This document shows positions 52,820 to 62,880 of a stretch of 64,000 nt of DNA, one piece after another; the stretch's first letter is position 1; each line of letters starts with the position of its first letter. The notes under the pieces were generated by a model. The model was not told the origin of the DNA. It made no database searches and worked only from the letters and a program-made list of their open reading frames with translations. Position numbers and translations under genes: made by a program. Source of the stretch: Lachnospiraceae bacterium MD335 (GTDB taxonomy: Bacteria; Bacillota; Clostridia; Lachnospirales; Lachnospiraceae); contig KE159629.1 in the NCBI GenBank assembly GCA_000403335.2, positions 594,980 through 658,979 of the forward strand, written 5' to 3'.

Positions 52820-52848
52820 TTGCCTTTTTGGGTGTGCTGTCGTATAAT
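52820..52848 (+). promoter_or_regulatory. SigA-type promoter of the large activase gene
   Basis: TTGCCT (52820-52825), 17 nt, TATAAT (52843-52848). The leader can form CGGTCG...CGACCG near 52868-52897, about 55 nt before the ribosome site. Confidence 0.65.
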
Positions 52849-52949
52849 AGCAAATGTATGCTTAAACGGTCGTAACTGCTGATATAACCGACCGGTGTTT
52901 GTTTTAAATATTTGTTTATGATGTTTATAAATAGAAAGGCATGATTTTC

Positions 52950-55900
52950 ATGAGTAAAAAATTCTATACACTCGGAATTGATATTGGTTCAACCACAGTT
53001 AAGGTTGCAATTTTAGACACGCAGCATAAGCTGTTGTTCTCCGATTATCAAAGACACTATGCAAATATACGCGAGACACTCTCCTCCCTCCTGCAGGATG
53101 CCTATGCAAGACTTGGAAATATCAAACTGCATCCTATGATTACAGGCTCGGGCGGACTTACGCTTGCAAATCATTTGGGCGTACCTTTTGTGCAGGAGGT
53201 TATCGCGGTTTCCACCGCACTCTCCGAGCTTGCGCCGAAAACGGACGTGGCAATCGAGCTTGGCGGAGAGGATGCCAAAATCATTTATTTTGAGGGCGGT
53301 AATGTCGAGCAGCGTATGAACGGTATCTGCGCAGGCGGTACCGGTTCTTTTATCGACCAAATGGCGTCGCTGATTCAGACGGATGCCCGCGGTCTGAACG
53401 AATATGCAAAAAACTACAAATCGCTTTATACCATCGCGGCACGCTGCGGCGTGTTTGCCAAAACAGATATACAACCCTTGATTAACGAAGGCGCTACAAA
53501 GGAAGATTTGTCGGCATCTATTTTTCAGGCTGTCGTCAACCAAACCATAAGCGGTCTTGCGTGCGGTAAGCCCATCCGGGGACATGTCGCTTTTTTGGGC
53601 GGTCCGCTTCATTTTTTATCGGAACTAAAAACTGCTTTTATCCGTACGCTCAAGCTTGACGAGGAGCATATTATTGACACTGCAAACTCTCACCTTTTTG
53701 CGGCAATCGGCTCTGCGCTGAATGCAAAGGAGACGGTTTCATACTCCATGTCGGAAATGGTGGATAAGCTTTCTTCCGAAATCAAAATGGAGTTTGAGGT
53801 AGAACGTATGGAGCCTTTGTTTGTTGATGAAACGGAATATGACCGTTTTTGTGCACGGCACGGTTCCCATCATGTAAAAAATGCAAGCCTTGCGGATTAT
53901 CATGGCAAATGCTTTTTGGGGATTGACGCCGGAAGCACTACCACAAAAATCGCGGTGGTCGCCGAGGACGGTACCCTTCTGTACTCTTTTTACAGCAGCA
54001 ACAACGGCAGTCCTCTGAATACGGCAATATCGTCGATTCAGGAAATTTACAAACTGCTTCCCGACGATGCGAAGATTGTACATTCCTGCTCAACCGGCTA
54101 TGGAGAAGCACTGTTTAAGGCTGCATTTATGTTGGATGAAGGCGAAGTGGAAACCGTGGCACACTACTATGCTGCCGCCTTTTTTAACCCTGATGTCGAC
54201 TGCATTATCGACATCGGCGGTCAGGATATGAAATGTATTAAAATCAAAAATCAGACGGTGGATTCCGTTCAGCTCAACGAGGCATGTTCCTCCGGCTGCG
54301 GTTCCTTTATTGAGACCTTTGCAAAATCGCTGAATTACAGTGTACAGGATTTTGCAAAGGCTGCTCTTTTTGCCAAGCATCCGATTGATTTGGGAACACG
54401 CTGTACCGTGTTTATGAACTCTAAGGTAAAGCAGGCGCAGAAGGAAGGCGCAGAGGTTTCCGACATCTCCGCAGGGCTTGCTTATTCCGTAATCAAAAAT
54501 GCTTTGTTTAAAGTAATCAAGGTCTCCGATGCAAGTGAGCTTGGCAGACATATTGTCGTTCAGGGCGGTACCTTTTATAACGATGCCGTGCTTAGAAGCT
54601 TTGAAAAAATTGCAGACTGCGAGGTTATCAGACCTGACATTGCAGGTATTATGGGTGCGTTCGGGGCTGCCCTTATCGCGAGGGAACGGTATCAGGCTGC
54701 ACCCGACGCAGTTTCGACAATGCTTTCCATTGCACAGATTAACGAACTGAACTTTGCGACATCACTCGTAAAATGTCAGGGCTGTACAAATGCATGCCGC
54801 CTTACCGTGAATAAATTTTCCGACGGCAGAAGCTACATATCCGGAAACCGCTGTGAGCGCGGTCTTGGAAAATCCAAAACCCAAAACAGCGTACCCAATC
54901 TGTTTGAATATAAACTAAAACGCCTCTTCTCTTATGATCCGCTTTCGGAAGCCGAAGCCGTGCGCGGTACCGTGGGTATTCCAAGAGTGCTGAATATGTA
55001 TGAAAATTACCCGTTTTGGTTTACATTTTTTACGAAATTAAACTACCGTGTCGTACTTTCACCTGTTTCAAACAGAAAAATATATGAGATGGGCATTGAA
55101 TCCATTCCGAGTGAATCCGAATGCTATCCCGCAAAGCTTGCACACGGTCACATTGAATGGCTGATCAGGCAGAATGTAGACTTCATCTTCTACCCTTCGC
55201 TGTTTTATGAGCGGAATGAGTTCGGTGAAGCTAACAATCACTACAACTGTCCGATTGTCACGTCCTATTCCGAAAATATCAAAAACAACGTGGAAGCCAT
55301 CGGACGCGGTGAAGTTGCATTTCATAATCCGTTTTTATCATTTAAAGAGCCAAAGCTTATCCGACAGGCACTTGCAGAGGAATTTCCTGAAATTCCTGCA
55401 AATGAGCTGGAAACAGCAGTTGATGCAGCATGGAAAGAGCTTGACGCGGTTCGAAACGATATGTACAAAAAAGGCGAAGAGGTCATTGCCTACCTTGAGA
55501 AAAACAAGACGCGCGGCATTGTGCTTGCAGGCAGACCTTACCATATTGATCCTGAAATCAACCACGGTATCCCCGAGCTGATTAATTCATATGGTATTGC
55601 CGTGCTTACGGAAGATTCCGTATCACACCTTGCAAAGCCCGAACGACCGCTGATCGTTTCGGACCAGTGGATGTACCACTCAAGACTCTATGCGGCGGCA
55701 AGCTATGTTAAGACAAGGGACGACCTTGATTTAATACAGCTTAACTCCTTTGGCTGCGGACTTGATGCCGTTACTGCGGATCAGGTAAACGATATTCTTT
55801 CGGACTCGGGTAAAATATACACCTGCCTGAAAATTGACGAGGTAAACAATCTCGGCGCGGCGCGGATTCGAATCCGCTCCCTGCTCTCCGCAATCCGTGT

Positions 55901-57284
55901 GCGGGAACAGAGAAAGCAAAAGCGCACCATCCAATCCAGCAGATTAAACCGGGTACTTTTTACAAAGGACATGAAGAAAAACTACACCATTCTCTGTCCG
56001 CAGATGTCACCCATCCACTTTGATTTGTTAGAGCCTACGTTTCGGATGTGCGGCTACAACCTTGTGGTTTTAAACAATGACAACAAGAGCAGTGTCGATG
56101 TCGGCTTAAAATATGTAAATAATGATGCCTGCTATCCTTCGCTTTTGGTTGTAGGTCAGCTTATGGAGGCGGTGCTTTCGGGGCAGTATGACACAGACCG
56201 GCTGGCGGTGGTTATGTCACAGACCGGCGGCGGATGCCGCGCTACAAACTATATCGGCTTTATCCGGCGTGCCCTTGCAAAGGCAGGCTATGAGCATATT
56301 CCGGTCATTTCGATTAATCTTTCAAAATTAGAGAGTAATCCGGGCTTTAAGCTTACGCCGAAGCTGCTGCTGCGTGCAGTATATGCCGTAAACTTTGGTG
56401 ACATCTTTATGCGTTGTGTTTACAGAATGCGCCCTTATGAAACCGTAGCGGGTTCCGTAAATGAAATGCATCAGAAATGGATTAAGAAGTGCAATGCGTT
56501 CCTTGGACGCAAGTACCCTTCCTACCATGAATACAAAAAAATATGCCGTCAAATTATTGCTGATTTTGATGCCATTGACATACAGGACATCCAAAAACCG
56601 CGTGTCGGCATTGTCGGGGAAATCCTCGTAAAATTCTCTCCCGCTGCAAACAATCATTTGGTGGAACTTTTGGAGCAGGAAGGCGCAGAGGCAGTTGTCC
56701 CTGACCTGATGGACTTCATGTACTACTGCTTTTACAATCAGATCTATAAAGCAGAACATTTTGGCACAAGCAAAAAAGGCGCGCGTCTTAGCCGGATGGG
56801 AATCAAAGCAATTCAAATGCTCCGCAAACCTATGAGCGATGCATTTGCCGCAAGCAGACATTTTATTGCGCCTGCCAACATAGACGAAACCGCAAAACAT
56901 GCTGCGGAGATTGTCTCACTCGGTAACCAAACCGGAGAAGGATGGTTCCTTACAGGAGAAATGTTAGAATTGATTAACAGCGGTACCCCGAATATCGTAT
57001 GTACACAGCCCTTTGGCTGTCTGCCAAACCATGTCGTTGGCAAAGGGGTTATCAAAGAGCTCCGGCGGCGTCACCCGGAAGCAAATATTGTTGCAATCGA
57101 CTATGATCCCGGTGCTTCGGAAGTCAATCAGCTCAATCGAATCAAACTGATGCTCTCGACGGCACAAAAGAATCTAAAGAAGACCGAAGCCGCCACAATT
57201 GAAATTCCGAAAAAGGCGGAAAAGCCGCAAACGACAAACAGACAAATTTCCGCGTCATCCACATCGGACAGCAGACCTGCTTAA
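52950..57284 (+). CDS. Giant 2-hydroxyacyl-CoA dehydratase activase-related protein
   Basis: 1444 residues from the ATG at 52950 (GAAAGG 10 nt upstream; the ATG at 52941 is too near it). Two BadF/HgdC-type ATPase domains in tandem: [16 protein letters not shown] with [10 protein letters not shown], and [15 protein letters not shown] with ACSSGCGSF. Each Cys corresponds to the one that binds the dimer-bridging Fe-S cluster in archerases. A Cys-rich segment follows ([13 protein letters not shown]), then a DUF2229-like region ([33 protein letters not shown]), and an HgdB-like C-terminal half. Archerases use ATP to push a low-potential electron into a dehydratase. No HgdAB-type subunit genes are nearby. 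Substrate unknown. Confidence 0.85.
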   Translation: MSKKFYTLGIDIGSTTVKVAILDTQHKLLFSDYQRHYANIRETLSSLLQDAYARLGNIKLHPMITGSGGLTLANHLGVPFVQEVIAVSTALSELAPKTDVAIELGGEDAKIIYFEGGNVEQRMNGICAGGTGSFIDQMASLIQTDARGLNEYAKNYKSLYTIAARCGVFAKTDIQPLINEGATKEDLSASIFQAVVNQTISGLACGKPIRGHVAFLGGPLHFLSELKTAFIRTLKLDEEHIIDTANSHLFAAIGSALNAKETVSYSMSEMVDKLSSEIKMEFEVERMEPLFVDETEYDRFCARHGSHHVKNASLADYHGKCFLGIDAGSTTTKIAVVAEDGTLLYSFYSSNNGSPLNTAISSIQEIYKLLPDDAKIVHSCSTGYGEALFKAAFMLDEGEVETVAHYYAAAFFNPDVDCIIDIGGQDMKCIKIKNQTVDSVQLNEACSSGCGSFIETFAKSLNYSVQDFAKAALFAKHPIDLGTRCTVFMNSKVKQAQKEGAEVSDISAGLAYSVIKNALFKVIKVSDASELGRHIVVQGGTFYNDAVLRSFEKIADCEVIRPDIAGIMGAFGAALIARERYQAAPDAVSTMLSIAQINELNFATSLVKCQGCTNACRLTVNKFSDGRSYISGNRCERGLGKSKTQNSVPNLFEYKLKRLFSYDPLSEAEAVRGTVGIPRVLNMYENYPFWFTFFTKLNYRVVLSPVSNRKIYEMGIESIPSESECYPAKLAHGHIEWLIRQNVDFIFYPSLFYERNEFGEANNHYNCPIVTSYSENIKNNVEAIGRGEVAFHNPFLSFKEPKLIRQALAEEFPEIPANELETAVDAAWKELDAVRNDMYKKGEEVIAYLEKNKTRGIVLAGRPYHIDPEINHGIPELINSYGIAVLTEDSVSHLAKPERPLIVSDQWMYHSRLYAAASYVKTRDDLDLIQLNSFGCGLDAVTADQVNDILSDSGKIYTCLKIDEVNNLGAARIRIRSLLSAIRVREQRKQKRTIQSSRLNRVLFTKDMKKNYTILCPQMSPIHFDLLEPTFRMCGYNLVVLNNDNKSSVDVGLKYVNNDACYPSLLVVGQLMEAVLSGQYDTDRLAVVMSQTGGGCRATNYIGFIRRALAKAGYEHIPVISINLSKLESNPGFKLTPKLLLRAVYAVNFGDIFMRCVYRMRPYETVAGSVNEMHQKWIKKCNAFLGRKYPSYHEYKKICRQIIADFDAIDIQDIQKPRVGIVGEILVKFSPAANNHLVELLEQEGAEAVVPDLMDFMYYCFYNQIYKAEHFGTSKKGARLSRMGIKAIQMLRKPMSDAFAASRHFIAPANIDETAKHAAEIVSLGNQTGEGWFLTGEMLELINSGTPNIVCTQPFGCLPNHVVGKGVIKELRRRHPEANIVAIDYDPGASEVNQLNRIKLMLSTAQKNLKKTEAATIEIPKKAEKPQTTNRQISASSTSDSRPA

Positions 57285-57326
57285 TATATCTTAATATATT
57301 ATGAACCTGTATTAGAGCAACATACA

Positions 57327-57371
57327 AAAATAACCGGAGCATTCATTTTACATGAAGTCTCCGGTTATTTT
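57327..57371. terminator. Bidirectional terminator between activase and nucleotidase genes
   Basis: AAAATAACCGGAG pairs with CTCCGGTTATTTT around a 19-nt loop, flanked by A and T runs. It serves the convergent genes on either side. Confidence 0.75.
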
Positions 57372-57401
57372 ATCTTGTATTTAATTGATTATTCTTACTG
57401 A

Positions 57402-59018
57402 TTACTTAATCGTAATGTTTCCTTTCGGTGCTGCATACGCTTCTCCGATTACTCCGCCAAGTGAGTTTACATAAGAAATAAGTCCTTCCGCATCGACAAC
57501 TTCCGTATCAATAACCTGTGACGCGTTTGTAAATACGTAATATGTGTCGCCGCCGTCTGCCATAAAGTTATTTACGGCAATATTGTATGTCGCATTCGGA
57601 TCAAATGCCTTCCCGCCTACAGACGTAATTGTCACACGGCTTCCCGGCGCCGCCGGTGCGTAATATGTAGAGTCGGGATAAAATGCGCCCTGTGCATACG
57701 GCACGGACGTATCAATCGTAAACTGAATGCCGGATACCTGTGGGAAGCCTCCCAATTCATTCGGACATGCAAAGCAGGATGCCTCTAACGCCTCTAACAA
57801 TTCAGAACCCTTTAACGTAACAATTGAAACTGTATTTCCAAACGGAAATACCTTATAAAGGGTATCCATTGAAATTTCGCCTGCCGCAATCGTATCTCTG
57901 ATACCGCCGCCATTTTGAATTGCACCGTCAATTACCATATCCAGCTCATTGTCTGCCACGTATGTCTCTGCCGTGTACTTGTACGCATCTGCCGAGAAAT
58001 CGCCGAGATTTGTCTCACGCGTACGCACATTCCCTCTCGTACCATCCAAAAGAGACGTTGTTGTGGCAAACGTACCTGCATATGCCTCTTTCACAATGTC
58101 ATTAAAGCTCTTTACAAAAGCATCCATTGAAGGGCATCCGCCTACCGTATATAAATCATCTACAAGCTGTGCCTTTGTTGTCTTGCCGTCGTAAACGACA
58201 ACGCCGATTTTTTCCAAATAGCTTCCCGTGCTGACAATCTTTGTTCCGTTTACGTCAATGCCGCCGTCAATTTTCGTATGGCTGTGACCGTCAACCAAAA
58301 GGTCAATGCCGTTTACATTTGCAGCCACATCCACGGAACGTCTGCCGGTGCTTTCCTCGTCCACGCCCAAATGCCCGATACAAATAATATAGTCACATCC
58401 CTTTGCTTTGAGTTCGTTAACCTGCGCCTGCGCACATGCGAAAAGCTCTTCGTTATCCAAAATAATAACATCCTTCACATTTTTCGGACTTGCCTTCGTC
58501 TTTGCTTCCGGTGTATCCAGTCCAAACACACCTACCGTCATATTTCCAAACGTAAATACGGTGTTACTTGCAAAATAAGGCTCGTTTGTTTCCCTGCTCA
58601 AAATGTTTGCGTCAAGAATAGGGAACTGCGCCGCATCCGCCATCGCCTTGAGCTCATCAAATCCGAAATCAAACTCGTGATTTCCCAGCGAAACCGCATC
58701 ATAGCCCGCCGCATTCAGAAAATGCACGGAATCAAGCCCGTCATAGTAATTCACAAGATTTGTACCCTGACTGAAATCACCGGCATCAAACAGCAGAACA
58801 TTCGCACCCTGCGTCTCGTAATACCCTTTGAGCGCTGCCACCGACGACATACCGAGGCTCTCCTCGTTGTTCTCGTAGCGTCCGTGAATATCATTTGTGT
58901 GGATTACTACAAGCTTTCCCGCAAGATCCTCCTTTGCCTCCGCCGGCATTGCCGCAAGTCCTGCCGCCATAGCAAGGGAAAGCGCGCCTGCGAGAATACG
59001 TTTCAAAAATCTGTTCAT
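57402..59018 (-). CDS. Secreted 5'-nucleotidase/UDP-sugar hydrolase family protein
   Basis: 538 residues from the ATG at 59018 (AGGAGG 5-6 nt upstream). Signal peptide MNRFLKRILAGALSLAMAAG with an Ala-x-Ala end. The metallophosphatase domain (about 32-290) has HTNDIHGRY, FDAGDFSQG, SLGNHEFDFG and VDGHSHT. The 5_nucleotid_C domain (about 330-530) has QNGGGIRDT and FPFGNTVSIVTLKG. It would hydrolyse nucleotides outside the cell, releasing nucleosides and phosphate. Single gene. Its 3' end is at the bidirectional terminator. Confidence 0.93.
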   Translation of the reverse strand: MNRFLKRILAGALSLAMAAGLAAMPAEAKEDLAGKLVVIHTNDIHGRYENNEESLGMSSVAALKGYYETQGANVLLFDAGDFSQGTNLVNYYDGLDSVHFLNAAGYDAVSLGNHEFDFGFDELKAMADAAQFPILDANILSRETNEPYFASNTVFTFGNMTVGVFGLDTPEAKTKASPKNVKDVIILDNEELFACAQAQVNELKAKGCDYIICIGHLGVDEESTGRRSVDVAANVNGIDLLVDGHSHTKIDGGIDVNGTKIVSTGSYLEKIGVVVYDGKTTKAQLVDDLYTVGGCPSMDAFVKSFNDIVKEAYAGTFATTTSLLDGTRGNVRTRETNLGDFSADAYKYTAETYVADNELDMVIDGAIQNGGGIRDTIAAGEISMDTLYKVFPFGNTVSIVTLKGSELLEALEASCFACPNELGGFPQVSGIQFTIDTSVPYAQGAFYPDSTYYAPAAPGSRVTITSVGGKAFDPNATYNIAVNNFMADGGDTYYVFTNASQVIDTEVVDAEGLISYVNSLGGVIGEAYAAPKGNITIK

Positions 59019-59105
59019 AAAAATCCTCCTTTCGTTTTTTGTTGCTTCTTCTTTGGTTTTTATGAAACAATATGCTGTATGCATGCGATACGCAATGCAT
59101 ATGCA

Positions 59106-60488
59106 TTACAGCTCACAATTGTTTACCGTTCTGGGGAACGGAATAACATCCCTGATGTTGCCCATACCTGTCAGATACATGACACAGCGCTCAAAGCCCA
59201 GTCCAAATCCGGCATGCTTCGCACTGCCGTAACGTCTTAAATCAAGATAAAACGCGTAATCCTCCGGCTTTAATCCGCACTCATCCATACGCTTTTCAAG
59301 CACATCCAGTTTGTCCTCTCTTTGGCTGCCGCCGATAATCTCACCGATTCCCGGAACAAGGCAGTCCATCGCCGCAACCGTCTTTCCGTCCTCATTGAGC
59401 TTCATATAAAACGCCTTGATTTCTTTAGGATAATCCGTCACAAACACCGGTCTGCCAAAAAGCTTCTCTGTTAAGTACCGTTCATGCTCCGTCTGCAAAT
59501 CACAGCCCCATGACACCTGATACTCAAACTCATCGTTGTGCTTTTTGAGCTCCTCAATGGCGTCCGTATATGTGATATGTCCAAATTCCGAGTTCGCTAC
59601 ATGCTGCAGCCGTTCAATTAATCCCTTATCCACAAACTGGTTAAAGAATGCCATCTCTTCCGGCGCATTCTCCAGTACATAATTAATAATATACTTAAGC
59701 ATGTTCTCGGCAAGCATCATGTCATCTCTCAAATCGGCAAACGCAATCTCGGGCTCTATCATCCAAAATTCCGCAGCATGGCGCGTTGTATTGGAATTTT
59801 CCGCACGAAACGTCGGTCCAAACGTATAAATATTTTTAAATGCCATCGCGTATGTTTCACCGTTTAGCTGTCCGCTCACCGTCAGATTTGTCGGTTTATT
59901 GAAAAAGTCCTGTGAAAAATCTACCTGGCCGTCAGCCATAGGAATATTGCTTAAATCAAGCGTTGTAACCTGAAACATCTCTCCCGCTCCCTCACAGTCG
60001 CTTCCGGTAATCAGGGGTGTATGCACATAGACAAAATCCCGCTCCTGAAAGAACTTGTGAATCGCGTACGCACAGAGCGAACGCACCCGAAATACCGCCT
60101 GAAACGTATTGGTTCGCGGTCTTAAATGAGAAATCGTCCGCAAGTATTCAAAACTGTGACGCTTCTTTTGAAGCGGGTAGTCTGGTGTCGAATCACCTTC
60201 CACTTCTACCTTCGCCGCCTGTATCTCAAAAGGCTGCTTTGCATCAGGCGTCAATGTCACAACACCCGTCGCAATCACCGCAGCACCCACATTGAGTTTC
60301 GATATTACCGCAAAATTGTCGAGCTTATCACTGTAAACAACCTGAAGCGGCTCAAAAAAAGTACCGTCATTGACTACCAAAAATCCAAACGTTTTGGAAT
60401 CCCGCTTACTTCGAAGCCAGCCGCCGATTGTGACCTCCTTATCCGCATACTCCTTATAATGATGATATAATTCGCGTATGTTTATCAT
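59106..60488 (-). CDS. asnS: Asparaginyl-tRNA synthetase
   Basis: 460 residues. N-terminal OB anticodon domain ([20 protein letters not shown]), class II motif 2 [20 protein letters not shown] and motif 3 [15 protein letters not shown]. The residue pattern near the substrate site fits AsnRS over AspRS. Ribosome site GAAAGGA about 9 nt upstream. No T-box is visible in the 150-nt leader. Confidence 0.95.
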   Translation of the reverse strand: MINIRELYHHYKEYADKEVTIGGWLRSKRDSKTFGFLVVNDGTFFEPLQVVYSDKLDNFAVISKLNVGAAVIATGVVTLTPDAKQPFEIQAAKVEVEGDSTPDYPLQKKRHSFEYLRTISHLRPRTNTFQAVFRVRSLCAYAIHKFFQERDFVYVHTPLITGSDCEGAGEMFQVTTLDLSNIPMADGQVDFSQDFFNKPTNLTVSGQLNGETYAMAFKNIYTFGPTFRAENSNTTRHAAEFWMIEPEIAFADLRDDMMLAENMLKYIINYVLENAPEEMAFFNQFVDKGLIERLQHVANSEFGHITYTDAIEELKKHNDEFEYQVSWGCDLQTEHERYLTEKLFGRPVFVTDYPKEIKAFYMKLNEDGKTVAAMDCLVPGIGEIIGGSQREDKLDVLEKRMDECGLKPEDYAFYLDLRRYGSAKHAGFGLGFERCVMYLTGMGNIRDVIPFPRTVNNCEL

Positions 60489-60640
60489 TGTACTATCCTT
60501 TCCTTTCTCTCTCTATGGATTTTTCCTCTGTAATAACAAAAAAGTCCTTACATACTTGCTATCCATTATACCCTTTTTGGGCTATGTACGCAATTATGTT
60601 TGGACTTTTTCCGGATATTTTTTTGTATCCTGCACAGTGT

Positions 60641-60862
60641 TTACTGTGCCGCCTGCATCTGCGCCATCTGTATGATGTCATTAATCTCAAGCCCTGATTT
60701 CTGCACCACAATGCGAAGCTCATTCAACTCCTCCATTTTCTGCAGCTCCAAAAGCTCGTTCAATTCATCGCGCTCTTTTTTGATTCTCATGGACAGTGCG
60801 TCGATAAGCTCCTCCTTTTGCGCAATTTTTTCCTGTAATGACTTTTTCACTCCTCTTGCCAT
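60641..60862 (-). CDS. Small coiled-coil protein of unknown function
   Basis: 73 residues from the ATG at 60862 with GGAG 7 nt upstream. After MARGVKKS, residues about 10-50 form a highly charged heptad-like helix (EELIDALSMRIKKERDELNE), then a less charged Met-rich end. The look recalls small DUF4315-type proteins of conjugative elements, but there is no other mobile gene around and the match is only general. Function not known. Confidence 0.6.
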   Translation of the reverse strand: MARGVKKSLQEKIAQKEELIDALSMRIKKERDELNELLELQKMEELNELRIVVQKSGLEINDIIQMAQMQAAQ

Positions 60863-60952
60863 ACACAATCTCCTTATAATTGATACATTTTATTTGTTAA
60901 TATGATATGTATTAAATTATATGGACAAGAACGGAAAAATATTCATTATTTT

Positions 60953-62305
60953 CTATATTTTAACACCTGATACCTTCTCAAAGTATTTGTCAATTTCTTT
61001 TTTGACATCCACAGGATCCAGCGACTTGGATAAATAACCTGCGGGTTTTAATGCCAGTACCTTTTTGATGCTTTCCTTATCGACCCTGCTTGTCAGGAAA
61101 ATAACGGGAATATTTGAAAAATCCTCCTCAGCGCGGATCATTTCCAACACCTGGCTTCCATCGCAAATCGGCATTTCATAATCCAGTAAAACCAAGTCAG
61201 GACGGTTCAATGTAATTGCCCGAATCGTTGACAGCCCGGATTTTGCCAGCAGGACTTCGTAATCCTTACCCAGCAGCTCCTCCATTGCACGCAGTACAAA
61301 TTCAGAATCATCCACTACAAGAATTTTACGTCTCTTCCCCAAATGCCCTCTTTTAAGATACTTCTGAATTTCTTCCATTGCATTGTCTGCCTGAATGGCA
61401 ATTCCGCCGTCACCCTGCAGAAGATGCGGTGCAACAAAACAGTATGCAAAATAACCTGCGCCCGTATCAAACAACAGACTAATCTGCGGATTCTGCTTCT
61501 CATATACCCGTTCAAACTGCTCATAGGTCAATAACTGTTCATCCACGATTTCATCCGAATCCGCAAACGGAAGATGCTGGCGGATACTTTCTACGAATTG
61601 ACGCGCCGTATATCTTGCAGCATTCATCAGCATTACGCTGACCGCTTTGGACTGCGTATCCATAATTCCGCCAAGCGTGCTGACAATCAGCTTTTCCTCA
61701 AAAATTAAAATAATCTCCCACTTTTCACGATCTTTTGTGGAATAAATCAAACGATAATAAATTCCTTCTCCAAACTTCTCTCCGCCATAACAGTCACTGA
61801 CTACACGCGGTTTCAACCGGAACATATCATGCAGAAGCTGCATAATCGTATTCTTCATCGCCGCCTGTTGCTCATCCGGAAGAAGACCGCTCCACTTGCT
61901 CGCGGCTTTTCCCGTAATTGCATGATCCTCAATCAGCGTATGTCCTATCAGCCAGCCGGCACAAACGCCCAAAAAATGCTCTACTGCTTCCATTGAATAA
62001 TTTGTTCGCAGCAGCTCGCTTTCAAGTGTAGGAAGTGTTTTCTCGCGGAAATTATTATGAATATGCCTGTGTGTTTCCAAACCCGCATAGTGAATCGACG
62101 CCATATACTCTTCTTCCTCCGAGAAGTGCTGGATCGCATGGTCCCTGAAATACTTAATCGCTTCCTGACAAACCCACTGGCTCTTTTCTTCCTCCTTCCC
62201 GTAAGCAAACAGCTTATTCAAAACATTAAACAACTTTTTGTGTTCCTTGTCAATGACTTCCACACCAATATTAAACCGCTCCTGCCAAACTAATTGACTG
62301 CTCAT
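60953..62305 (-). CDS. Bacteriohemerythrin-response regulator fusion
   Basis: 450 residues. The N-terminal hemerythrin domain (about 1-140) shows the di-iron ligand pattern: DKEHKKLF, AIQHFSEEEEYM, a HxxxH pair in ETHRHIHNNF and GHTLIEDHAI. The middle domain (about 150-320) is unassigned, with an alternating strand-helix character and a faint similarity to CheX-type phosphatases. The C-terminal receiver domain (about 328-450) has VVDDSEF, LLDYEMPICDG with the phosphoacceptor Asp, the TSR motif and the conserved Lys in YLSKSLD. It may link oxygen, sensed at the di-iron site, to a phosphorelay. No kinase is adjacent. Confidence 0.85.
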   Translation of the reverse strand: MSSQLVWQERFNIGVEVIDKEHKKLFNVLNKLFAYGKEEEKSQWVCQEAIKYFRDHAIQHFSEEEEYMASIHYAGLETHRHIHNNFREKTLPTLESELLRTNYSMEAVEHFLGVCAGWLIGHTLIEDHAITGKAASKWSGLLPDEQQAAMKNTIMQLLHDMFRLKPRVVSDCYGGEKFGEGIYYRLIYSTKDREKWEIILIFEEKLIVSTLGGIMDTQSKAVSVMLMNAARYTARQFVESIRQHLPFADSDEIVDEQLLTYEQFERVYEKQNPQISLLFDTGAGYFAYCFVAPHLLQGDGGIAIQADNAMEEIQKYLKRGHLGKRRKILVVDDSEFVLRAMEELLGKDYEVLLAKSGLSTIRAITLNRPDLVLLDYEMPICDGSQVLEMIRAEEDFSNIPVIFLTSRVDKESIKKVLALKPAGYLSKSLDPVDVKKEIDKYFEKVSGVKI

Positions 62306-62430
62306 ATAACTTTCTCCTTTGCCATATTATAATTTAATCAATGCAGATACCTTTTAGAATAGGTCTTTTGGGTATACTTTCCGCTATCGCAGCATTTTCT
62401 CCTTTAGCGCCGCTTTTTGCTCTTGCATAC

Positions 62431-62459
62431 ATTATATCATATGCGGGCATAAAAAGCAG
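62431..62459 (-). promoter_or_regulatory. Possible promoter of the hemerythrin fusion gene
   Basis: A good TATAAT (62436-62431) with a weak CTGCTT (62459-62454) 17 nt upstream, giving a leader of about 120 nt. The stretch 62460-62630 is very AT-rich and I see no gene there. Confidence 0.35.
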
Positions 62460-62630
62460 TTGATTTTATTTAATATTTAATTTTATTTTTGTGCAATTTT
62501 ACGACTTTATTCGTCTAAAATTGACAAATATAGTAAAACGCTTCAAATTATAATGCAACTATATTACAATAATTTCTACAGTAATAAAAAACATTTTTAA
62601 TAACAGATTTTCAAGATCAAACAAAAAATA

Positions 62631-62655
62631 AAAGCCTAGTATTTACTAAGCCTTT
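62631..62655 (-). terminator. Terminator of tRNA-Leu
   Basis: AAAGGCTTAGT and ACTAGGCTTT pair around AAAT on the minus strand, followed by TATTTTTTG, starting 4 nt after the tRNA 3' end. Confidence 0.75.
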
Positions 62656-62659
62656 ACAC

Positions 62660-62743
62660 TGCGGAAGATGGGACTTGAACCCACACGCTCTACTGAGCAC
62701 AAGATCCTTAGTCTTGCCTGTCTGCCAATTCCAGCACTTCCGC
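62660..62743 (-). tRNA. tRNA-Leu (anticodon AAG)
   Basis: 84 nt. Acceptor arms GCGGAAG and CTTCCGC with discriminator A, anticodon stem CAAGA/TCTTG around loop CTAAGGA with anticodon AAG, a long variable arm as expected for a class II tRNA, and the T loop GGTTCAAGTCC. The CCA end is not encoded. It decodes CUU and, after A-to-I editing, CUC. Single gene with promoter and terminator. Confidence 0.95.
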
Positions 62744-62800
62744 ATCCTATATTGCTTACAACGCCTTCGTTTTTACCTCTCCGCGTCACTCGCAAGATAT

Positions 62801-62829
62801 ATCTTACCACTTCTGTCTAAATCTGTCAA
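62801..62829 (-). promoter_or_regulatory. SigA-type promoter of tRNA-Leu
   Basis: TTGACA (62829-62824) and TAAGAT (62806-62801) separated by 17 nt on the minus strand, about 58 nt upstream of the tRNA. Confidence 0.7.
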
Positions 62830-62880
62830 CAAGTTTTTCAAAAAACTTTGTCAAATTTTTGACGCGCCAAAAACCACTGC

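Noticed and set aside
58278-59240. 320-codon plus-strand ORF opposite the nucleotidase gene
   Set aside because: It is antisense to a gene with clear metal-binding motifs and signal peptide, and its translation has no recognisable domain and many Cys/Arg codons typical of shadow frames.
62334-62432. 32-codon ORF upstream of the hemerythrin fusion gene
   Set aside because: Its ATG lies inside the likely -10 element TATAAT and has no ribosome site, so it would not be in the transcript.
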